Part shown: positions 6,989 to 12,105 of the stretch, in pieces
Position numbering within the stretch: the stretch's first letter is position 1
Layout: every line of letters starts with the position of its first letter
NCBI GenBank assembly: GCA_002383605.1
Contig: DFYK01000070.1
Location: 19,338-31,442, forward strand
DNA from: Proteiniphilum sp. UBA4084
GTDB lineage: Bacteria > Bacteroidota > Bacteroidia > Bacteroidales > Dysgonomonadaceae
Length of the DNA: 12,105 nt
Reading direction: 5' to 3'
Position numbers and translations under genes: made by a program
Notes under the pieces: generated by a model
The model's input: only the letters and a program-made list of their open reading frames with translations
The model's database searches: none
What the model was told of the DNA's origin: nothing

Positions 6989-7057
6989 TTCCAAACCGCT
7001 GCCCTGAACAACCTTCCACTACCAAAGCTGATAGCTGATAGCTGACAGCTGACAGCT
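6989..7057 (+). repeat. Dispersed repeat with heptamer tail, copy between lipoprotein and TonB-domain genes
   Basis: It opens TTCCAAACCGCTGCCC and ends in four heptamers (AGCTGAT twice, AGCTGAC twice, 7026-7053) plus AGCT. It aligns along its whole length with 12030 onward, with scattered substitutions. Adjacent heptamers form short palindromes (AGCTG-A-CAGCT). Its last two bases contribute to the stop codon of the minus-strand TonB-domain gene. Confidence 0.85.
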
Positions 7058-7916
7058 ATAACGTTGGAATCGGATCTTCATCAATATTAAAATCTATCGG
7101 CAACAAACATTTTACATGTACCTTTTCCCCTCCGTTTTCGCCGGGGATCCATTTCGGCATAAGTCCCAGCACCCGAATGGCTTCATTGTTCAGTAAAGAA
7201 TCCAAACCCTCCACCACTTCAATGTTAGAAACCGAACCATCTGCCGCCACGATAAAAGAACAGAGTATGCGACCTTCAATCCCTTTTTGGAGCGCCTCGC
7301 GCGGATAACGGATGTTGTGTGAGATGAATTTGCCCAACCCCTCTTCGCCTGTTTCATACCGCGGCATCTGATCCACAATGGTGTAGATGTCACTGTTTTC
7401 AATGATACCCGGGTCAGTCTTGGCATACGCCCTTGCGGTGGCGGAGCTGGAAGGCGCGCCGGTGGTTCGCCTCGAAGTCGCCGGTGCATTTTTATTCAAT
7501 TTGAAGTACATTGGCACGTATGTTTCGGCACGCACAATCTCCCCTTTGTGTCGGGCTGCACGCCAGGGGGGCATATTTTGGAGGATGCGCAGTGCCTCCT
7601 TATTCAACAACGAATCGGCACGGTGAATAATATTGAAATTTGAGAGAGTTCCATCTTTTTCCACGACAAAAGTATACACCACGAGTCCCTGTGCATTACG
7701 GGCAGCCGCATCTGAGGGATAACTCAGTGTATTGGCGATAAAACGGTGCATTTCTGCCGTGCCACCTGTGTACATGGGAACGATATCGGGATCTGTAATA
7801 ATTTTGTCGCTGTCTGAAACAGGCACGTTCTGTGCCATGACGGAGAATGTTGTACCGGTCAAAATCCCCAAAATAACACAAAGTACCGAAACACTGAGAA
7901 ATCTGCGTAAGTCCAT
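7056..7916 (-). CDS. Secreted protein with two TonB C-terminal domains
   Basis: TonB C-terminal domains normally contact outer-membrane transporters and carry energy from ExbB/ExbD. This 286-residue protein starts with a signal-peptide-like segment (MDLRRFLSVSVLCVILGI..., likely cut near VMA-QN, residue 29). It then has two copies of the domain, about 55-140 (YPSDAAARNAQGLVVYTFVV...) and 190-277 (YPREALQKGIEGRILCSFIV...). The copies share the pattern YP.A..A...G-hydrophobic strand-..DG.-SLLN.EA.R.L..MP.W. They are joined by a Ser/Thr/Ala-rich linker (142-168). There is no proline-rich periplasm-spanning region and no ExbB or ExbD neighbour, so it may not be a classical TonB. The stop codon TAG lies at the edge of the AGCTGAY repeat. 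It has its own strong promoter and converges with the lipoprotein gene. Confidence 0.88.
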   Translation of the reverse strand: MDLRRFLSVSVLCVILGILTGTTFSVMAQNVPVSDSDKIITDPDIVPMYTGGTAEMHRFIANTLSYPSDAAARNAQGLVVYTFVVEKDGTLSNFNIIHRADSLLNKEALRILQNMPPWRAARHKGEIVRAETYVPMYFKLNKNAPATSRRTTGAPSSSATARAYAKTDPGIIENSDIYTIVDQMPRYETGEEGLGKFISHNIRYPREALQKGIEGRILCSFIVAADGSVSNIEVVEGLDSLLNNEAIRVLGLMPKWIPGENGGEKVHVKCLLPIDFNIDEDPIPTL

Positions 7917-7952
7917 TTAATGATGATTGAAGCTGTTTTACTGTTAGCTGTA

Positions 7953-7983
7953 CAAAGTTACAAAAACCATTGGTATGCACAAA
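7953..7983 (-). promoter_or_regulatory. Promoter of the double TonB-domain gene
   Basis: The minus strand carries TTTG (7983-7980), a 19-base spacer and TAACTTTG (7960-7953), an exact Bacteroidota -33/-7 arrangement 36 bases before the ATG at 7916. It lies 24 bases after the stop codon of the upstream methyltransferase gene, so the TonB-domain gene can be expressed on its own. Confidence 0.8.
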
Positions 7984-8007
7984 ACCAAAAACCGCCCTCA
8001 CTTACAC

Positions 8008-8850
8008 TCACCGGTCAGTTTGTGCATTTTCCCAACCGATCATGACCGTTTTACGGGTAGTTCCCCACATATAACCGCCCATGTTTCCAGATGATTGAAT
8101 AACCCGGTGACAAGGTATTAGAAAGGAAACAGGATTGCTTCCAATGGCCGTGCCAACAGCCCTTGAGGCGCCTGCATTGCCTATTTGAGCGGCAATACGG
8201 CCGTAAGTTGAAAGTTTTCCCATGGGAATTTTCAAAAGTGCCTCCCAGACTTTCAGTTGAAAAGGAGTACCTTTCAGGTGTAGTTTTATATCGGACAGCC
8301 TGCTCCAGTCGCTCTGAAAGATGGAGAGCGCATTTTGCTGGTTCAAATCAGACTTCATCTGATAAACCGCCCGGGGAAAGCGACGCTTCAAATCTTCCGG
8401 AACTGCTTTCTCCTCTTCTACAAAAGCCATGTAACAAACGCCTTTCGATGTGGAAGCCACGACTACGTTTCCAAAGGGACTCTCGGCAAAACTGTAGCTT
8501 ATCAAAAGATTTTTACCTCCATTTTTGTATTCGGCCGGCGTCATTCCCTCTATGCCAACAAAGAGATCATGCAATCGTCCTGTTCCGGAAAGTCCGGTTT
8601 CAAAAGCGGTATCAAAAAGTGTTGCCTGCTGTTCTTTCAGCAACTGTTTGGCATGCTCAAGGCTGATATACTGCAGGAACTTTTTGGGTGTGGTTCCTGC
8701 CCATTCGCTGAACAGGCGCTGAAAGTGAAAGGGACTCAGATGAACCTGTGCGGCCACCTCATCGAGACCGGGTTGTCTTCTGAAATTACTTCTTATATAT
8801 TCAATTGCTTCGGCAATCCGGTAATAGTTTTGTTGATGCTGATTGTTCAC
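8008..8850 (-). CDS. AraC-type HTH / O6-alkylguanine-DNA methyltransferase (Ada-like, no N-terminal Cys domain)
   Basis: It repairs O6-methylguanine by moving the alkyl group to its own cysteine. With the GTG start at 8850 the protein has 280 residues. An AraC-type helix-turn-helix domain (about 10-108) contains LDEVAAQVHLSPFHFQRLF and LSGTGRLHDLF. A methyltransferase domain (about 118-275) carries KLSTYGRIAAQIG, SRAVGTAIGSNP (Arg230) and the active-site PCHRVI (Cys247). The N-terminal zinc/Cys domain of E. coli Ada, which senses methylphosphotriesters, is absent, so methyl-dependent activation as in E. coli is not expected. The frame stays open upstream to a TTG at 8922, but those 24 residues cover a promoter-like box and a direct repeat. 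GTG places the start right before NYYRIAEAIEYIRSNF, where the HTH begins. A DNA-binding fusion of this kind could regulate genes, including itself; that is inference. Confidence 0.88.
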   Translation of the reverse strand: MNNQHQQNYYRIAEAIEYIRSNFRRQPGLDEVAAQVHLSPFHFQRLFSEWAGTTPKKFLQYISLEHAKQLLKEQQATLFDTAFETGLSGTGRLHDLFVGIEGMTPAEYKNGGKNLLISYSFAESPFGNVVVASTSKGVCYMAFVEEEKAVPEDLKRRFPRAVYQMKSDLNQQNALSIFQSDWSRLSDIKLHLKGTPFQLKVWEALLKIPMGKLSTYGRIAAQIGNAGASRAVGTAIGSNPVSFLIPCHRVIQSSGNMGGYMWGTTRKTVMIGWENAQTDR

Positions 8851-8867
8851 TGCTTCGTTTTTTGATA

Positions 8868-8908
8868 CAAATATCCGAAAGTTATCATGTAAAAAAAATC
8901 CGAAAGTT
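8868..8908 (-). promoter_or_regulatory. Direct repeat and near-consensus -7 box before the methyltransferase gene
   Basis: TCCGAAAGTT occurs twice on the plus strand, at 8874-8883 and 8899-8908, 25 bases apart. On the minus strand GATATTTG (8875-8868) differs from TAnnTTTG at one base. AraC-type proteins often bind direct repeats, so this may be an operator for the protein itself. It requires the GTG start at 8850. Confidence 0.4.
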
Positions 8909-8958
8909 GCGCTGTTTTTCAATAAAATGATGAAAATATGCAGCTGGTGGATTTTTTA

Positions 8959-8966
8959 CAAATATA
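8959..8966 (-). promoter_or_regulatory. Possible upstream -7 box for the methyltransferase gene
   Basis: TATATTTG on the minus strand is an exact TAnnTTTG match about 110 bases before the GTG start. No good TTTG lies 19-21 bases upstream. If used, the leader would carry the TCCGAAAGTT direct repeats. Confidence 0.4.
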
Positions 8967-9029
8967 AATCAATATTTCAGATGACGCGAGAAAAGTTACC
9001 ATGATATCCATATTGTCGCTGAAAATCCG

Positions 9030-9037
9030 TACCTTTG
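9030..9037 (+). promoter_or_regulatory. Predicted -7 box of typA
   Basis: TACCTTTG matches TAnnTTTG and lies 21 bases before the typA ATG. The nearest TTG (9013-9015) is only 14 bases upstream, so the -33 element is weak. This box overlaps the in-frame TTG at 9035, which argues against that codon as a start. Confidence 0.6.
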
Positions 9038-9058
9038 CGCCCTAAAAAGATTGTTTTC

Positions 9059-10861
9059 ATGCAAAATATCCGAAATATTGCCATCATTGCCCACGTGGAT
9101 CATGGTAAGACCACGCTGGTGGACAAAATGTTGATGGCAGGTCACCTTTTCCGGGATAACAAACAGACTGAAGATTTGATCCTGGACAACAATGACCTGG
9201 AACGGGAGCGCGGCATCACCATTCTCTCCAAGAATGTCTCCATACAATATAACAATACAAAAATAAACATCATTGACACCCCGGGCCACGCCGACTTTGG
9301 CGGTGAAGTGGAGCGGGTGCTCAACATGGCCGACGGATGTCTTCTCGTGGTGGATGCCTTTGAGGGCCCCATGCCGCAGACCCGTTTCGTATTGCACAAA
9401 GCACTGGAGGTTGGTTTAAAACCCATCCTTGTTATCAATAAGGTGGACAAGCCCAACTGCCGCCCCGAAGAGGTGCAGGAAGAGGTATTCGACCTGATGT
9501 TCAGCCTCAATGCCACCGAGGAGCAACTCGATTTCCCCACCATCTACGGTTCGGCCAAGCAGGGCTGGATGTCGGACGACTGGAAAAAGCCCTCCGACAA
9601 TATCATCCCGCTGCTCGATGCCATCATCAAGTACATCCCTGCCCCAAAAATACTGGACGGTGCTCCCCAGATGCTGATCACATCCCTCGATTATTCAAAC
9701 TACGTGGGACGTATTGCCGTAGGGCGCGTACATCGCGGAGCCATCCGCATCAACAAGGATTATGCACTTTGCAAACGCGACGGCAGCATCAAAAAGACAC
9801 GCATCAAGGAGTTGAACGTGTTTGAGGGACTGGGCAGATTGAAGGTCGATGAAGTAACCTCAGGCGACATCTGTGCGCTGATCGGCATCGAAGGATTCGA
9901 GATAGGCGACAGCATCACCGACCTGGAAAAGCCGGAGCCGCTAGATCCCATTGCCATCGATGAACCCACCATGTCGATGTTGTTCACCATCAACAATTCG
10001 CCCTTCTACGGGCAGGACGGTAAGTATGTCACATCAAGACATATCTACGAGCGACTGATGCTCGAACTGGACAAAAACCTGGCGCTGCGTGTGGAGGAGA
10101 CCGACAACTCCGATTCCTGGATTGTGTACGGGCGCGGCGTATTGCATCTCTCCGTGTTGATTGAAACCATGCGTCGCGAAGGGTACGAGCTTCAGGTAGG
10201 ACAGCCGCAGGTAATCATCAAGGAGATTGGCGGCGAGAAGAATGAACCGGTAGAACAGCTCACGGTGAACCTCCCCGAAGAGTCGGCCAGCAAGATCATC
10301 GATGTCATTACCCGCCGTAAGGGAGAACTGCTTACAATGGAAAATAAGGGAGACCGGATGCACATGGAATTTAACATTCCCTCGCGCGGTATCATCGGTC
10401 TGAACAACATTGTGCTCACCCTTTCTGCCGGGGAAGCCATCATGGCGCACCGCTTTCTGGAGTTTCAACCCTGGAAGGGAATCATCGAAAAAAGACTCAA
10501 TGGCTCCATCATTGCCGGAGAGTCGGGCAATGCCTATGCCTATGCTTTGGATAAGCTTCAGGACCGGGGACGCTTCTTCATTGAACCGCAAACCGATGTA
10601 TATGCTGGCCAGGTAGTGGGCGAACACAGCAAGGAGGGCGACCTGGTGGTGAATGTCACAAAGTCGAAAAAGCTGACCAATGTACGTGCCTCCGGAACGG
10701 ACGACAAAGCACAACTGGCTCCCCCAATCGTCTTCAGCCTGGAAGAGGCACTGGAATATATCAAGGAAGATGAATATGTGGAAGTAACCCCAAAACACAT
10801 GCGCATCCGCAAGATCCTGCTCGATGAGAACGACCGCAAGCGGGTCACCAAGAGGGGGTAA
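9059..10861 (+). CDS. typA: Translational GTPase TypA/BipA
   Basis: TypA (BipA) is a ribosome-associated GTPase of the EF-G type, linked to large-subunit assembly and to stress and cold adaptation. The 600-residue product has the G motifs in order: AHVDHGKT (11-18), RGIT (51-54), DTPGH (73-77), NKVD (127-130) and GSAK (about 167). The beta-barrel domain 2, the EF-G-like domains and the BipA-specific C-terminal domain follow, including EFNIPSRGIIGLNN and KSKKLTNVRASGTDD, which are typical of TypA. Length fits the family (about 600-610). The ATG at 9059 gives MQNIRNIAIIAHVDHGK, the normal start; the TTG at 9035 lies within the promoter. It converges with folE, 13 bases apart. Confidence 0.97.
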   Translation: MQNIRNIAIIAHVDHGKTTLVDKMLMAGHLFRDNKQTEDLILDNNDLERERGITILSKNVSIQYNNTKINIIDTPGHADFGGEVERVLNMADGCLLVVDAFEGPMPQTRFVLHKALEVGLKPILVINKVDKPNCRPEEVQEEVFDLMFSLNATEEQLDFPTIYGSAKQGWMSDDWKKPSDNIIPLLDAIIKYIPAPKILDGAPQMLITSLDYSNYVGRIAVGRVHRGAIRINKDYALCKRDGSIKKTRIKELNVFEGLGRLKVDEVTSGDICALIGIEGFEIGDSITDLEKPEPLDPIAIDEPTMSMLFTINNSPFYGQDGKYVTSRHIYERLMLELDKNLALRVEETDNSDSWIVYGRGVLHLSVLIETMRREGYELQVGQPQVIIKEIGGEKNEPVEQLTVNLPEESASKIIDVITRRKGELLTMENKGDRMHMEFNIPSRGIIGLNNIVLTLSAGEAIMAHRFLEFQPWKGIIEKRLNGSIIAGESGNAYAYALDKLQDRGRFFIEPQTDVYAGQVVGEHSKEGDLVVNVTKSKKLTNVRASGTDDKAQLAPPIVFSLEEALEYIKEDEYVEVTPKHMRIRKILLDENDRKRVTKRG

Positions 10862-10881
10862 ATAATAAATAGGATTATTTA
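10859..10881. terminator. Possible bidirectional terminator between typA and folE
   Basis: TAAATAAT (10859-10866) and ATTATTTA (10874-10881) form an 8-bp stem made only of A-T pairs with a 7-base loop. It overlaps both stop codons of the convergent genes. Such a weak stem may not end transcription by itself. Confidence 0.3.
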
Positions 10882-11447
10882 ATCAGGTTAATAAACTCCT
10901 CGCGTGTTTTCTGCTCCCGGAAGACACCCGTGAAATCGGATGTTGTGGTGATGGAATTTTGTTTTTCTACACCCCGCATCTGCATACACATGTGCTGTGC
11001 TTCAATCACCACCATCACGCCCATTGGGTTCAGTGTCTTCTGAATACAATCTTTAATTTGTGTGGTGAGGCGTTCCTGCACCTGCAGCCGATGTGCAAAC
11101 ACGTCCACCACCCGGGCAATCTTACTCAGTCCCGTGATATATCCATCGGGGATATAAGCCACATGCGCCTTCCCAAAGAACGGCAGCATGTGATGTTCGC
11201 AGAGTGAGAAAAGGTCGATATCTTTCACGATCACCATCTGACGGTAATTTTCTTTGAACAGTGCCGCCCGGAGAATCTCTTCGGGATCCTGCCAGTAGCC
11301 TCTTGTCAGATGCTGCATCGCTTTTGCCACGCGATCGGGCGTCTTTACAAGTCCCTCACGTTGCACATCCTCACCCAGCAGTGTGAGAATATCCTTCATA
11401 TGCTCCGCGATAACCAATTTATTTTGCTCTAATTCTTCTGAGGACAT
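10875..11447 (-). CDS. folE: GTP cyclohydrolase I
   Basis: FolE converts GTP to 7,8-dihydroneopterin triphosphate in the cytoplasm, the entry step to folate and also used for queuosine precursors. The 190-residue product has the full type I signature. LFSLCEHHMLPF (79-90) carries zinc ligand Cys83 and His85/His86, ITGLSKIARVVDVFAHRLQVQERLT (104-128) follows, and QHMCMQMRGVEK (151-162) carries His152 and zinc ligand Cys154. Because the zinc cysteines are present, it is the FolE1 type rather than the metal-flexible FolE2. The ATG lies 6 bases after the stop of the SPOR-protein gene, so the two are very likely co-transcribed. No recognisable riboswitch precedes it. Confidence 0.97.
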   Translation of the reverse strand: MSSEELEQNKLVIAEHMKDILTLLGEDVQREGLVKTPDRVAKAMQHLTRGYWQDPEEILRAALFKENYRQMVIVKDIDLFSLCEHHMLPFFGKAHVAYIPDGYITGLSKIARVVDVFAHRLQVQERLTTQIKDCIQKTLNPMGVMVVIEAQHMCMQMRGVEKQNSITTTSDFTGVFREQKTREEFINLIK

Positions 11448-11453
11448 CCAGGT

Positions 11454-11996
11454 TCAATTTATCGGAATTTTTACTTCATCCACCACGATATACATCTCTT
11501 TACCGAAAGAAGGAAAGTTCCTTCTCAGTTCCTCCATCACCTGCTGTGCCTCGTCACGGGTAGCGAAGTTACCTACACGTAGTCGCCAGAAGGGTGAATC
11601 GAACAACACCACCGTCTCGTATTCGGGAAAAGCGCTGTTTATCTGGCTTTGCTTGTGATTGGCTTCATTCTTTGAGGTGCGCTGATTGTTGCCTGAGAAA
11701 GCCTGTATTTTGTATCCCCGCATCTTGTAATACTGAACAGTACCTTCAGCGTTGGTGTAAACCGTCCGTGGAGGTGCCATGGGGCGTCCGAGAACCCGAC
11801 TGATACTTTCATCTTCGTACACCGTTACCCTGCCTTTCCCGGGAACCACACTATTGAGCTCCTGCAGTATCTCCTTTCTTTGCGATGATGACTGTGCAGG
11901 TGAGTCTGCAGATTGTTGAGCAGACACCTGCATAAATAATCCTGTCAAAACCAGTAATGATGAAGCAAAGAGGATATAATGAAATTTATTTTGCAT
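11454..11996 (-). CDS. Secreted SPOR-domain protein
   Basis: SPOR domains bind peptidoglycan strands stripped of stem peptides, often at the division site. The 180-residue protein begins with a signal peptide (MQNKFHYILFASSLLVLTGL..., likely cut after VSA at residue 26). A Gln/Ser-rich stretch and a middle region of no recognised family follow. The C-terminal SPOR domain (about 90-172) runs YKMRGYKIQAFSGNN, then LFDSPFWRLRVGNFATRDEAQQVMEELRRNFP, then a closing strand MYIVVDEVKI. The middle part VTVYEDESISRVLG is also seen as a repeatable strand-helix but is not identified. It precedes folE by 6 bases. Upstream lies the AGCTGAY repeat, and no consensus promoter is visible between it and the ATG. 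Confidence 0.88.
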   Translation of the reverse strand: MQNKFHYILFASSLLVLTGLFMQVSAQQSADSPAQSSSQRKEILQELNSVVPGKGRVTVYEDESISRVLGRPMAPPRTVYTNAEGTVQYYKMRGYKIQAFSGNNQRTSKNEANHKQSQINSAFPEYETVVLFDSPFWRLRVGNFATRDEAQQVMEELRRNFPSFGKEMYIVVDEVKIPIN

Positions 11997-12029
11997 ACTT
12001 TTCTATTTTAACTGAGAGCGGACTCCAAT

Positions 12030-12105
12030 TTCCAAACCGATGCCCCTAACACCAACCCCACTACCCAAGCTGATCGCTGAAAGCTGACAGCTGACAGCTG
12101 ACAGC
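12030..12105 (+). repeat. Dispersed repeat with heptamer tail, copy upstream of SPOR gene (runs off window)
   Basis: It begins TTCCAAACCGATGCCCC and ends in AGCTGAT, one degenerate unit and three AGCTGAC units with a fourth started at the edge. It matches 6989-7057 in order and orientation, and its centre also matches 6942-6987. It begins 33 bases upstream of the SPOR-protein start codon, where that gene's promoter would be expected. Confidence 0.85.

Noticed and set aside
7026..7057. Possible CRISPR-like array (regular short repeats)
   Set aside because: Units are 7 bp, directly adjacent and without spacers, and no cas genes are near.
8905..8917. Resemblance to the E. coli Ada box (CAGCGCAA on the minus strand)
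   Set aside because: The match is short, and the protein lacks the N-terminal methyl-sensing domain that recognises that box in E. coli.
10034..10798. 254-codon open frame antisense to typA
   Set aside because: It is a shadow of the conserved typA coding sequence; the product matches no family I know and has no promoter or start context.

Overview
The window looks like ordinary chromosome from a Bacteroidota member, most likely order Bacteroidales. The reasons are several -7 boxes of the TAnnTTTG type (two of them with a TTTG -33 box 19 bases upstream), AT-rich leaders without Shine-Dalgarno sequences, a NigD-like lipoprotein, a periplasmic TonB C-terminal-domain protein and a short Ada-type AraC/methyltransferase protein. 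Genus cannot be fixed from the sequence alone. No phage, insertion sequence, CRISPR array or defence system is visible.

Layout. Bases 1-1091 hold the 5' part of gyrB on the minus strand. Upstream of it lie rpsT (S20) and tRNA-Glu(UUC), also on the minus strand and apparently one transcript. Divergent from these is rpmH (L34) with its own promoter and a strong terminator. A five-gene plus-strand run follows with gaps of 8 to 24 bases: a membrane-anchored PASTA protein, an RluD-like pseudouridine synthase, D-Ala-D-Ala ligase, a PlsB/PlsC-superfamily acyltransferase and a NigD-like lipoprotein (2396-6934). It joins cell-wall precursor synthesis, probable lipid acylation, envelope proteins and rRNA modification. 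Converging on it is a minus-strand gene for a secreted protein with two TonB C-terminal domains. Next come a minus-strand HTH/O6-alkylguanine-DNA methyltransferase, divergent typA (BipA), and a minus-strand pair encoding a SPOR-domain protein and FolE.

The least expected content is non-coding. A repeat of about 70 bp ending in AGCTGAY heptamers occurs at 6989-7057 and again at 12030-12105 (running off the window), with a partial copy at 6942-6987. A structured stretch between rpsT and gyrB (1237-1310) has a possible promoter box, one bulged hairpin and two mutually exclusive hairpins; it is a candidate small RNA or gyrB leader. The methyltransferase gene probably starts downstream of the longest reading frame, leaving an exact 10-bp direct repeat in its control region. 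The protein-coding genes are otherwise mostly conserved housekeeping functions.
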